Origin: Oopsacas minuta
Taxonomy: Eukaryota > Porifera > Hexactinellida > Lyssacinosida > Leucopsacidae
NCBI GenBank assembly: GCA_024704765.1
Contig: JAKMXF010000111.1
Location: 359,113 to 423,112 of the forward strand
Direction: 5' to 3'
Length of the DNA stretch: 64,000 bases
In this document: positions 1 through 11,230 of the stretch, in pieces
Numbering within the stretch: the stretch's first letter is position 1
How the letters are laid out: every line of letters starts with the position of its first letter
The notes under the pieces: generated by a model
The model's database searches: none
The model's input: the letters and a program-made list of their open reading frames with translations, nothing else
What the model was told of the DNA's origin: nothing
Translations under genes and position numbers: made by a program

Positions 1-65
1 GTCTCAAAAAGATAGCAAAACATTGCAAATAAACAAATATTTACACAAATATAATAAATGTAAAG

Positions 66-373
66 TTAGAACAAAATTTTATTTAAGTAAAATGAATTCT
101 TTTCCAAAACAGAATCAGCAAAACAAACTTTCTTTTCTCCAACAAAATATCCAATATAGTAAGCCCTATGTACCAAATCACCAATAAGCCAATCAAATCC
201 TGCCCCCTCTTGTCCAATGAAGCCCGTGGTACAATACTCTCCCTCTTTGGAGATAATATATATAGAAGGAGGGATTTTTAATTCATTTGTTCCAGCGAAC
301 TTAAATGGCACATCTGGGAGATTATTTGGATCACAATTTGGTATCAGATATCCATCCTCTGTTTGCACAGCAC
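66..373 (-). CDS. cathepsin D-like aspartic protease, last exon (partial)
   Basis: This is the C-terminal exon of a pepsin-family (A1) aspartic protease, a secreted or lysosomal endopeptidase. The translated exon reads as the end of the C-terminal lobe: a Cys followed by NLPDVPFKFAG (family pattern C-x-LP-x-I-x-F), then IPPSIYIIS, then YCTTGFIG with the second disulfide Cys, then the family's closing LGD-x-x-x-R-x-YY block, here LIGDLVHRAYY, and finally VCFAD in place of VGFA. An acceptor sits at 374-375 with phase 1, and the stop is TAA at 66-68. The catalytic D-T/S-G motifs would be in upstream exons at higher coordinates; I could not find them, so the gene may be split by larger introns or be a fragment. 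Confidence 0.6.
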
Positions 374-894
374 CTAAAGCATGTATGGAATGTGAATAGA
401 TATGATTTTAACACTTTCAATAATAGCGTACTTAGAGAAAAGGTTGTTCGCCAATGTTTTGTGCTCTTTCAGTCATCAAAATGACAACTATATGTAGTAT
501 GTGTATGTGTGTGGATATTAGAATACTCTCAGGGCGAGGGATATATTGTTATGATTTATGGTATATCTGTAAATATTTTCTGACATAGAATATCACAGAA
601 AAATGAGTTTACCAAGGTTAGGAACCATTGTCTCATAGCTTCGTTATAACGAGACTTTACTATATTATGTGTAATTGAATCTATTCGCATAAGAACAGTG
701 TCTAATAATATTTGAGATATATTTAGACACACATTATATGATACGGATACTTGTAATAGATATATTATACTCTATACACACAATATGTATAAGCTTCTGT
801 ATATAGTTCTATATTATCAGAACGATGGAAATGATGTATAAAGTTAAAGGGGGAATTTATCGAAACATTTGATAATCAATTATGATAAGTATAG

Positions 895-955
895 GTTTAT
901 TATATGAATTATGAAAAAAAGTCTCATTATTTATTGAACAACCCTTGTATATATC
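895..955. repeat. mariner-like terminal inverted repeat remnant
   Basis: On the minus strand this reads ACAAGGGTTGTTCAATAA followed by a block close to ATGAGACTTTTTTTC, which resembles mariner terminal repeats. The open frame running through it (857-1210, minus) is unrecognised apart from this tail. No partner repeat was found. Confidence 0.35.
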
Positions 956-1228
956 GTACTCTTGCTGCAAGTCGAGCGTTACACCTCCAATGTGCATTAC
1001 AGGTTGGAAGTTGTTCCGTATAGAACCAAAGAAGGAGTATTTTGAGGTGGTTCTTCTGTTTCTGGCTCGGAAATGAATTTTGAGATTGGAGAAGTTGTTC
1101 CACTGTTGGTGGAACAACGTCTCCGTCACATCTCGGATTTGCTCGTTCAGCTCTTTGTCGACCACAGCCGCCAGTAGAGGTAATTTAACCCTCTCAGTTA
1201 ACTTTTCCAAGAGTTTGGTATAGCTCTC

Positions 1229-1252
1229 ATTGGGGCGCTCTAGCGCCCCAAT
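1229..1252. repeat. 24-bp GC-rich perfect hairpin
   Basis: ATTGGGGCGCT and AGCGCCCCAAT form an 11-bp perfect inverted repeat with a 2-bp loop. It stands out in AT-rich surroundings. No gene association is evident. Confidence 0.5.
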
Positions 1253-1419
1253 ATATTCAACGCAATAGTGTATTCATAAGAGAAGGTGATATATTCGACA
1301 AATTAAATATTGGTATTTTGATATTATGGTATAAATACACGTATGTATTGAGATCAACCATTGAAGTTATAAAATTCCTATACGAAGTGTGTGATAGTTA
1401 TCTGATAAATAAAAGGTAA

Positions 1420-1623
1420 TTACCTGTTGAAATCCAAATAACACAATTTAGAAGCATCTAACGCATTAATTGACATTAATATTTCAAGATTTGTATTAGA
1501 AAAACGTTTGCCAAGTTCTCTTATGATCATTGGAATAGCATCTGCTTTAAAAGACTGGCCAGAACTCATGCCCTCGAACTTGGCTCTGACACCTTCGATC
1601 GAAAAGAGAATTTTCATAGTCAA
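1420..1623 (-). pseudogene. hAT transposase fragment (possible)
   Basis: A 67-codon frame contains ELGKRFSNTNLEILMSINAL followed by LDF. This resembles the stretch before the dimerisation domain of hAT transposases of the zinc-finger MYM type (E-L-x-x-R-F-s-x-x-N-x-x-I-L). No other part of a transposase is visible on either side, so it is at most a relic. The similarity is from memory and short. Confidence 0.3.
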
Positions 1624-1639
1624 TTTATCTTCCGATCAT

Positions 1640-4600
1640 AGAACACACTAATTTGGAATCTGTTAACCACATTTCCTAGTGATATCTCAAGTAGTAATTG
1701 TTTATAGCCAATATTTCTCCAGCAATTCGTGTCCACTTGATTGAATTTTCTTGCATAGCTAAGTTCAAACCTATGCATTATAGATAACACCTCATGAAAA
1801 CACCAAAGAGATTATAAAGTTACCAGAATTGGTAGAATCATACTTTCAACGACTATACTGGGGTAATCGAGTATGCTGAGTCTGAATATTGTAAACAACA
1901 TCAATATTATTAAATCTCAATTGTTGTTTGTTTGTTTGTTTGTCCGTTGAATACCTCGAGGCGCAATGCGCCAAGTTCATCATGAGGCGGCGAGCCAAAG
2001 GCTCGTACATTTTAATATTCGTAGATTATAATGTGTGCGTTAGATTTCATTGAGATAGTTAGCTTTAGATTTAGATATTCTCAGTTTATTAGATTTCCGT
2101 GTAGATTAGCTGATATTATTCATGCTCTTTAGTTATATCTTGTAATTTGATTAAACTAGTCTCACCAATTCTAAGTTTTTGGTATAAGTACGTAGTGTTA
2201 TTAACAAAATGACAGTTATTATATTCTCGTGAAATAACTCGAAAGCCCTTCTGCCATACTTTTTGGAAAGCAATGAATATTTTTTATATATATGTAAATG
2301 GCATATTGTATTACTTCGAGAACCAACATGAGTATATTTTGAATAAGAGTTTATGAGTCCTGACCAAGTACAAGTATACAAGGATAGTATTGCTTGAAAG
2401 TGCTTGAAGTTCATCAATTTGGGACAGAAATCCAAGTTCAGAATTGGCCGTCTTATCCATTCATAGCAAATGTAAAGCCCACCATATTTACCAACACGAA
2501 TGACACGATGCGATTTTCTGTATCCAACACTTGTATGTTAGTCTAAATACTAGCCATTGGAAACTTGGAAATATGTCTTGTGTGAAGCATTAAGCTTATG
2601 ATTTGGTGCATACCTGCCTACCACACTCACAAACATGTAACTCAATTTTATTGTATATCCTATTTCAGTACCAAATGAATCAAAAATGCTGTCAGCAATA
2701 ATATTATTGAAACATTCGTAGTGTGATTATTACTTATATACTGTGTGAGGCTAGCAATGTGGAAATAGCTTACAGAAAAATTGAACAGCTTTAGTGAATG
2801 TCTTCAGCAAACATAATCTTCAAAGAGGATTCTAAATATGAGAGGGATGCAACATAACTTTATACATCTGTAATAAAATCACTTACGGCAAGTACATCCC
2901 TTCTTCTGAATAGTTATTAATTACATATAATCTTACAATTTGGAATACATACTTCTAGTATGTATGTATAACTACTAGAGGGCGCAAACCCAGTCCGAGT
3001 TCGAGTCCCATTTGGCTGAGGCTTAGTTTGAGCTTCTGCCTTCGTGCCGGGCTTGGGACCACACCTGTCATTAAATTTTGAAATAATATGGTTTAATTCC
3101 ATATAATAAATTCAATTCATTGATTAAATTTGTATTCAAACTTCCTGATTGTACTATTGCGTGGTAGAATTACTACCTCTATTACTGGTACCATTTTATA
3201 CGAGCGTGAAGTTAGCAGCGAGCTAACAGCGAGAAATCGAGCACACTTTGAATCGGTATATTTTTGTTACCATGGGGTGCAGAGAGGTGCCATTTGGAGG
3301 ATACCAATACTATGCTAGGTAGTTTAGACAATTTGTTAATTAACACAGGTAAACAAATGATGTAATATAAGAAGTAGGAAAATAATGGCACAAAGAGTTC
3401 AGGTCTACTTTACTAATTTTTCACTTGCTAATGTGCTAGATAACATGCTACTTGATGACTTATCCCTAGCTAACGTTATTGATTTTGAAGTAAGTACTTG
3501 CTAATTGTAGCTAGTAGAATCTAATTCAGATTCTTTGTTCCGAAAATTCACTTTATCTTCTGAATGAACTTTTGTCACTGGTTGAAAATGACTTAATTAG
3601 AGACGAAGATATATCCTCTTTTCTGTTAACGGGTGTACATCTTTCTTATCGTTGAATCCATAAGCCGAATATTTATTCCAACAGCAGTTCCAATCTTTAT
3701 ATAGGAATATGTCAGTTTTGAGCAATCGTACTGCTAAAATAACACCAGGTCGATACCCACAGTAGCTTTGAATGGCTATCCGTAGGCTTTAGGGTCTTGG
3801 GTACATTTAAAGCGCATAAAATGTATTATGTATCTATGGGTTATTGCGTATAACTAGTTGATTGACAGCAAAATATTATTGGTATGGCTTCTATTTTTTG
3901 AGTTATGGTGACGTAATCACAATTTGTGAAACATGTAAACCAGCATAAATCTATTTAGGTTGGAGTTAGGGGTATACAATATATTATTTACTTATGGGTT
4001 AATCACTATTTAAAGTAGATTGGCCAGATATAGTATTTTATATGGCTTCTATTTTCCTTGTTATGATGACGTAAGCAAATTTATAAAAGTTAAATTCCGG
4101 AAATATGTGTTATTTGAGTTATTTAGATAAAGTGTTCACACTAAAATCATTTGCCAAGGGGTAAAGTGTTTAGATTGTAAATTTAACGTTCTTTTTGCTG
4201 TATTATTACGGCAATAGCAATTTTAGCAAAGAAACGAATATAATTGAAATTTAAATTAGTCGGGTAACTTGGACGTTTTTGCGTGTTCTTAATACCCGAC
4301 GGTTAATTATCCTTTAAATTTAAATAAAACTATTGTAGCCTTATTTCGATCCAAGTGTTTGGTCCTGTCATAAACTCCTCAGTTACCTCGCCTTTTCCGC
4401 AATACACGTCAGATAGATCAGTGTTAATTAACGTTTGCGCCACTGGGGATAGGTCGTTGTGGGTCGCGTTTCTATTATCTGGGCTCGCCGTGATTGGGCT
4501 TGCGCAGCCTGAATAGCCTCGGACAGAGGTCCCCACAAGTTTTGATGTACCTTGTCATTGAGCGTTTGTGAAACTATTTGTGTGGAAGTTGAAGAATGAA

Positions 4601-5140
4601 GGCAAGACGCTACTCAAATATTAACGAATTAAATAATATGTCTCTTGATCGTTAGTCTGGTGAAGCAAATTTGCACCTTTCAGCCTGTGGGTGTGTCCGA
4701 TTCCTCCACATTACTACACCTATAAGAATATTACTAAACCTTTCAGAACTGGACAGACACATCATTACGCTTACTGAAAGCATCACGTTCATACTTCAAT
4801 TAGCTGAATTTCTCCGAATTTAGGAGAATTCGCCATCTGAAAGATCAAATATCTGGATGAAGGAATCGACTACCGTTCTGATTGATGGTTGAGAGAGAAG
4901 AAAATCAAATGCTTCCTAGTTATGCATTTAGAATTTAAAATATTTGCTAGAAATTTAGTAAAATAAAGTAGTATAATATGAATTGCTTAAATTCTGAAGT
5001 ACTTAAAAATTAACGGGTCGCTCTAATAAAAATGCTTGGTGTTCATTTGCGGGAAGTTGCGGGAGGCTGGATTTAGTTCTAAATTACAGATAATATCATG
5101 ACAAATCACCCTAAAACTTTATATTACCTGGCCACGACTG
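1640..5140. other. no gene recognised
   Basis: Only short frames without recognisable motifs occur here. A (TTTG)n run near 1925-1947 is followed by GC-rich small palindromes (about 1955-2010), probably ends of mobile elements. A tRNA B-box-like GAGTTCGAGTCCC near 2996 has no matching A box or cloverleaf. Confidence 0.5.
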
Positions 5141-5189
5141 GCCACAGTGAGTTTGAGTCGATTTGTAGTTGTTATTATTTGTATTATTA

Positions 5190-5745
5190 ACATGGCTGTT
5201 GTTGCTCATAATCGAACCATCTGAATAGAATTCAAAACTCGCCAATAACTTAGCGAAAAGCCATAAATCAGTATCAAAATGAGGCAGTATAAAATTCCCT
5301 GAATTTTCTTAACTCTATGAAACACTTAGGCGCCGTTGCAGGGGGACAGAGGAGCCTGCCCACCCTTGGAAAAGTTTTTGAAGGCTGGGTCTATCTCGCC
5401 CCAGGATGCCAGGGGCTTGGTCTTGCTCCATCTCCCAAGATTTTCACAAAAATTCGAAATTCTACGCCTATGATAAAACGAAACATCTTTAAAACATATA
5501 TCGAAAATACACTTGCTCCAAAGATAGCTATTTTCAATAGAGAAGTTAGCCATACATCTATACAAGCAGATCCTACACTATACCAATGGAATAAAGATTC
5601 ATCATAGATATTTACCTCATGGATATAATGGATAATGAATAGGCCTGTTGTGACTGATAAGTCGATTCTTATAAATAGAAATAGGAAGAGAGATATCGAG
5701 AAATATGCGAGATAAACACGAGGACAGATATTTTGGGGGCTTTAT
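5190..5745 (-). pseudogene. ABCB9-like N-terminal fragment, broken copy
   Basis: Reverse-complement reading matches the frame at 26745-27092 (VTTGLFI, VNIYDESLFHWYS), but the start region is shifted: ATGAATAAAGCCCCC here against ATGAATAAACCCAAC in the right copy. The frame is then interrupted by the GC-rich insert at about 5335-5480. It is a non-functional duplicate of the fragment on the other arm. Confidence 0.35.
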
Positions 5746-5956
5746 TCATTATAATTTAGAGTTTTAACAGAGTGATCAGGTTACAGAGCTTATACTTGAT
5801 TCAGGCTGTTAGCTGTAAGTTATGTTTAGTTACAATTATGGCTCATTCAATTACGTTAATTCATGAATATAGTTAAAGCTAATGACAAGATAACTAAGTG
5901 AATATTAACAAATTACAGTATAGTATAGTATGCTATGACACTAATGCTTGGAGTAT

Positions 5957-7213
5957 TCAGAAAGCTAGGAGATTAAATTTCTTGTTCCTTTGAGCTACAA
6001 TAATTTTATTCTTTTTGTCAATAGCTACTCCATAGGGATAATTGAACTTTTGATCTCCTGGTAGCATATCACTACTAATAGTGTGTAGGACTTCTCCTTT
6101 ATTGGAGAATATCTTGATTTGATTTCCTCCCCAATCCGCTACGATAATATTCCCCACTTGATCAATTGAGAAGAAATAATTCCAAATAATCTCACGTTTT
6201 CCTATCAAACACCTTACTAGCTCTCCTTCTAGAGAGAATATTTGTAGATGGAAAGGGGGATAGTAACCAAACATGACATACATGTTATCTTCGTACAGTT
6301 TTATGCTATCTGTTTCTGTATCGGATTTAACTTGAGTAGTTTTGAGTTTGATTCTTTTCAGGAATTTGAGATCTTCATCAAACACGATTACTGATTTGTT
6401 CTTAAGCTCACATCCATAAACATTCATGTCTCTATCAATGTCAACTCCCCAGACTCTTCTCTCTGTTTTAACCGATTTGATAGACTCATGGCTTGACTTT
6501 TCTATCTTTACTAGCTCATCTTTAGCAGATACGAAAATGAATTCATTCATTAGAGCTATTCCAATAGGCCATTGAGGTGTTGGTATTTTGTAGAGATGGT
6601 TACCTTCTCCATCGAATACTTGTATTATGTTAGCGCCATTATCAGCAACAAATATATTCTGTGTTTTGTTGTCAATTGCTATTTGCCTGGGATTAGCAAT
6701 CTCACCAGAACCTGTCCCTTCTCGAAACCAGAGAGGGCACAATTTCACAGAATTGTCAACTGGTATTATAGGTCTCTCCTTCTGTGCCACAACCTTACAC
6801 ACATCAATCACTGATTGTTCCAGCTGTTCCATCTTCCAGTCCAACTCTACCCACCCCACATTCACACTCCTTGCTACCTCCTCTCTGATCTCATCTTCTA
6901 GCGTTCTTAGATTCTTCTCGAGTACTTGCTTCAATTTGTTCTTTGTCAAGTCCCTCTTTAGTCCTTCTCTGGCTGTGCACAATTGCTGGAGGAGTTCTCT
7001 CTTCTCATTGAACTCTTGTCTCGCTCTCATAACAACCTCATCTATCTCTTTCAACAGACTATGCTCCCTCACTACCAACAGACTGTGTAACTGCTGGAAG
7101 TTACAACTCACTTTCTCTTTCCCTATCTGCACATGGTTAATCAGATCTGTTAGATTCCTCTCTAACTCATCCACACACATCAGTTCTCCTACTGCTGATA
7201 CTCGTGTCGCCAT
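5957..7213 (-). CDS. coiled-coil / NHL-repeat protein, copy 1
   Basis: This is a single-exon 418-aa protein. Residues 1 to about 150 are a charged, Leu-rich coiled coil like the B-box-associated coiled coil of TRIM proteins, with ELERNLTDL, LHSLLVVREHSLLKEIDEVV and LEKNLRTLEDEIREE. Residues about 165-418 form roughly six NHL-type blades (IANPRQIAIDNKTQNIFVAD, VWGVDIDRDMNVYGCE, FFSIDQVGNIIVADWG, YPYGVAIDKKNKIIVAQ). A beta-propeller for binding RNA or protein partners is the family expectation. No RING or B-box Cys/His clusters are present, so ligase activity is not expected. The frame is complete from ATG to stop, and the inverted copy at 25262-26518 is also 418 codons. The target is unknown. 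Confidence 0.85.
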   Translation of the reverse strand: MATRVSAVGELMCVDELERNLTDLINHVQIGKEKVSCNFQQLHSLLVVREHSLLKEIDEVVMRARQEFNEKRELLQQLCTAREGLKRDLTKNKLKQVLEKNLRTLEDEIREEVARSVNVGWVELDWKMEQLEQSVIDVCKVVAQKERPIIPVDNSVKLCPLWFREGTGSGEIANPRQIAIDNKTQNIFVADNGANIIQVFDGEGNHLYKIPTPQWPIGIALMNEFIFVSAKDELVKIEKSSHESIKSVKTERRVWGVDIDRDMNVYGCELKNKSVIVFDEDLKFLKRIKLKTTQVKSDTETDSIKLYEDNMYVMFGYYPPFHLQIFSLEGELVRCLIGKREIIWNYFFSIDQVGNIIVADWGGNQIKIFSNKGEVLHTISSDMLPGDQKFNYPYGVAIDKKNKIIVAQRNKKFNLLAF

Positions 7214-8113
7214 AACTCTTAACTCAAACGTCGAATTTTAACTAGAAATAATATACAATTAAACAAATAAAGAGTGTATTATTTGATAATCTAAATAGGC
7301 AGACAATTGTTATTAGATAGAATTACATTTCTCTAATTATAGAAGACCTTTCAGATATCTGATTTTACCAATTTAAAGATTTATGGTATAAACAATTGCC
7401 AAACAACTACCTAACATCAACTCGTACATAATATCAATCCAAATCGAGGGGCTTAAAATCCTCTAATCACCAGCTAGACGCGGGTGTATAACTAATACAA
7501 GAAATGACTGGGTCCACAAACAATAAGAAACACTCTTAAGACAATATCGATTGTAAAATAGATACTAGTTGACTGGCTCCGGTATAAACTGATAAGAGCT
7601 ATTGTCAGTTCATTTTAGTTTAGTATGATGAGTTTGGAATTTTTCTGCTGAAGAAAACAGAAACAATAAAGTTCAAAGAGTAAGTAATCGACTAAACTTG
7701 TAGTTACAAACGAGTTTACTCAAAAGCAATTGGAGATAAGTTCTGTGAGTAAATCTCCGGGTAGACAACTGAAAATTGGTGAAGAAGATCTTCTCTCTTC
7801 TCTTTTGTGAGAGAAAAATCTTTCACAAAATTATCTAAAAGTTTTCAACTCTTCCCTTGTCTTGGTCGGTTCAATTATGACTTTCATACATTTTGACAAC
7901 GGACTGTAAGTTATCAGTTTTTCTGAGAGAAAGTCTTGGAAAGAGTCTTGGATAAACATGATAAATACATAGTTACAATTTAAAAATTGCATACCGTAAA
8001 TATTTCCTTGACAACGGACAAGCAAACAAACAGACAAACAAAAACACAATAGAGATTGAAAAATATAGATATGATATACATACAGATAGATTGCGTTTTA
8101 GTAAGGTACATCC

Positions 8114-8167
8114 TCGCTAATACGAACAGCACTGTTCTGATTAGAATATAATTCGTTCGGATTAGCG
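8114..8167. repeat. imperfect hairpin, MITE-like
   Basis: CGCTAATACGAACAG at one end pairs with CGTTCGGATTAGCG at the other. The same hairpin occurs in the inverted copy at about 24308-24361, so it predates the duplication. The open frames running through both copies (7831-8189 minus, 24178-24561 plus) look like non-coding passages. Confidence 0.4.
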
Positions 8168-8329
8168 AAATCAAATGCACAGAAAACAATACTATAGAAT
8201 CTGGGAGCCTATTCTTTTGAAAGTTGTTTATACGATGGAATTGCGTCCAACATATGTAAAAAAGTAATTGTATTAATCCACAGTAGAATTGGAGACAATT
8301 AGTTATTTGTGAACATTAGGTCTATCTCG

Positions 8330-9161
8330 GTTGTGTTTGTATTTCATCCAACCGAATAGATTTTCTATAGGGTTCATATCTGGACTTTGACTTGGCCAAT
8401 CTAGCTAATTATTTGGCATATTTTCGGCCATCCAAGTCTTGACCCCACGACTAGTATGTTTTGGGTCGTTATCTTGAATCAAAAACCACTCTGTGCCATG
8501 AAAGACATTGACGTTCTCCAACAAATGCCGCTTCAAAATCTCGACAAAGAATTGTGAATCTAGATTCTATGAAAAATACACAGAGGGAAGGTACCAAATG
8601 AGGAAAACGCAGCCCATCTGCGTACCTTTGCTGAGTGCTTGACTGTTGGTTGATAAATTCTCCTAGGACCTTTACACCACATTCGCACTCTACCAGCATG
8701 AATCCAGAAACTAACTTCATCTGAAACACAGCATGACACCAATTTCGATCTTTATTCTTTGTAGCTCACTCAATACGTGCCAGTCGATTTTTCTCAGTTA
8801 GCATTGCCAAACGAATCGGATAGGGCTTTGAATGAACAAGTGATTTTAGACAACGGTAGACAGTTCTTGTGGAGACATTAATGCCACGTTTCTGGCAGAT
8901 TTCTTCCGCTATTTCATGCCAGAGTTTTTGCTTATCATTAGACACATATTTGGTACAGGATAAAGCGATTTTCTTCCGTAGATTGTCTGGCCTACCAGCT
9001 CCTCTCTTGTGATTTAATGTTTCCCATTTATTATAACGCTCCTTTATTCTGTAAACAGTCGTCTTGTTTACACCGCACAGATGCGCGATTTCAATGGCAG
9101 AGTGCTTTCCTCCCTGGAGTAATACTACAACCTTGTTTCTAGTTGCTTCCTGGGCCATCAA
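8330..9161 (-). pseudogene. Tc1-family transposase, inactivated
   Basis: The N-terminal frame (8766-9161) has a paired helix-turn-helix: IAHLCGVNKTTVYRIKERY, then an RGAGRP linker, then a second HTH ending VSTRTVYRCLKS. It continues after frame changes with SDEVSFWIHAGRVRMW (first catalytic Asp region), then DNDPKHTS (second Asp), then WPSQSPDMNPIENLFG (Glu). This is the DD34E signature of Tc1 transposases. Frame changes near 8750 and 8560 and an in-frame TAG just before LDWPSQSPDMN make it inactive. I could not define terminal repeats. Confidence 0.8.
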
Positions 9162-9199
9162 GAGATCAAATCGATGTTAGGCGAAAAGAAAATCTAATT

Positions 9200-10840
9200 C
9201 AAAGATAAACATGGTTAGTAATGATGACTTAATCAGTAGATATAAATGCCTAAAAATAGAAACAGCCACAAAATTCAATTTGCACAAAAATTACATCAAA
9301 CATAGTAAAACTACCTGTAGAACAAGAAGGAAGCTAATCCTGCGGAATGCTTTTTCGGGCCTTCGGCCCTCACGATTGTCTTTTGGAGTTTACGAACGTT
9401 ACGCGTCCGCATATAATAGCCTCCAGGCACCTATTTATTAGATTTTTTTATTCACTGGTATATTTAAGCTTACCTTGTAGTACATTACTCAAGCGTTACT
9501 TATCTCTTAAATCCATTCACATCTCTTGCATTATAAGGCTATTTCGATTTTGAAATTCTAATTTGTTGTGTTGAGTGTCCAGAACTCAAAAAATATCCCA
9601 GACTTTTTCATATTATCCGAAGGAAGGAATCTGATTGGCCAACGTTGACCTCCGAAAATGCATTGATTTATATGGACGAGGAGTGAAAAATTCATATAGC
9701 TTGTCCATATTGTTTCGATTCAAAAAATTATTCTTTTTTGGAAGGTTGAGTACAACTTAGTCGACACACAAAATTTGGTTCGAATCGCCCCAGGCATCCC
9801 TGAGAAAACGCGTGGACACACACACATACACTTTGTTTTATATATAGAGATTAGGTATATACATTTCGACCACTAAAATGACTCAAAATATCGTTTCCAT
9901 TGACCCACCCCCTTTACTCATGAATTCTACTTCATACACATAGTTATACATATATTTGATTGACATATAAATTTTTGCAATTCTAATTAATTTGGGCTAA
10001 GAGTCTAAAATCTTACAGGTAAAAACATTTTGTCACCTCTCTAGATAGTTTGAGAGATATCGCTTTGATATTAGATTATGTTCCTAGATCAATCACATCC
10101 CACACACATGCCGGTTTTCAAGTTCCTAGATCACGAGTTCTGCAATCAATTCTGGATACAAAAAATAGAAACATCTAACCATCGAGTTTAAATATATAGG
10201 AAATCAATAATTATATGATTTAATATCTAACTCACCACAGAGCGGATAGAATTTTGTAAACCGATCATTTTATACTAGGATAGTGGTGTTTTATGATCTC
10301 CTAAAAGAGATAATTCTTAAATGTGAGATTTGTGATGTTTATAGTATATCATGACTTACACAAATGTATTCATTGTGGAACCAGTAAGGAATGTTTGTGT
10401 GCTTGATAATTCAGCCATACATCTAGCTCGTAGATCCTCATCTGATCATACTCTGGCTTGGAGGTAGAGTCTGCACTATTGGTATGGCTGAGGGATGTCC
10501 AAACATCTCGTTTAATTTTTGTAATTAGGTTTTTAAACTCCTCACTTCCCAAGGGGATAAATTACCCTGCCAAGTAAAGGCTATTCCGATCTTTTCTCCT
10601 ATGATCTGAGTAAATTGATCTATCATACGGGAAAGCCGGAGTTTGGTGTTGTGCTTTGTCATACTTAGAGGCTTTGGTTATGGTTTTAGCTAATCCGATG
10701 CCGAAAATATTCTAATTCGCCATTAAATTATATTACTTATATATTAATAATTACAATAATTAAATAAAACAGATATGGAAAAATTCAAAATTAATATCCT
10801 ATTTAATATCGCAGGTTTTCCTGGGCCGATTCCAAATTTG
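9200..10840. other. no gene recognised; repeat-like sequence
   Basis: GC-rich snippets (9340-9430) and a CA-rich tail ending tttgttttatatatagag (about 9780-9850) look like the 3' end of an old retroelement, but no coding part is present. The 10370-10552 minus frame has no recognisable motif. Confidence 0.35.
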
Positions 10841-10850
10841 TGCGCATGCT

Positions 10851-10922
10851 CAAAGTAGCAATGAGCATAATCAAAGTAGCAATTGAGCATAATCAAAGTA
10901 GCAATGAGCATAATCAAAGTAG
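10851..10922. repeat. tandem repeat, 21-22 bp unit
   Basis: The unit caaagtagcaatgagcataat occurs about three and a half times with one 1-bp length variant. It lies just downstream of gene A. Confidence 0.8.
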
Positions 10923-11230
10923 TATTTATTATATGACAAATTTTATCCCATGGAAAAACTTTTGAAAATAAACAGGAAATATACAATAACTAATTTGAAT
11001 ACCACAATAATTACAAAATATAGTAAAGCAACAATTATCATTAATAAACACAGTAATTTCTTAGGATACAACCTAACAGCAAGAATAACTATTAGTATTA
11101 TACATATATTTATATACGAGATATACATACAAGGGAAAGATAGAGCACAAATTCAAAGCATGTAGTCATGTTGTAAGAATACTGTTGGAATGATGTTCTT
11201 TTATAGATATGAAATCTTTAGATCCTATAT

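Larger units (their letters stand above)
5150..8330 (-). repeat. left arm of ~3.1-kb inverted duplication
   Basis: This segment is the reverse complement of 24150-27180, with scattered substitutions and small indels. It carries the NHL gene, its upstream region, and a degraded copy of the membrane-protein frame found at 26745-27092. Near 5335-5480 it holds a GC-rich insert of roughly 140 bp that is absent from the other copy. The outer end near 8330 coincides with the start of Tc1-derived sequence. Confidence 0.85.

Noticed and set aside
857-1210. 117-aa minus-strand frame near the protease exon
   Set aside because: Its C-terminal part translates a mariner-like terminal repeat and the rest matches no family I know, so it is not called as a gene.
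2985-3030. tRNA-like B box GAGTTCGAGTCCC
   Set aside because: No cloverleaf or A box can be drawn around it; it may be a SINE fragment at most.
10851-10922. Regular short repeats considered as a CRISPR array
   Set aside because: The units are contiguous with no spacers, and the genome is eukaryotic.
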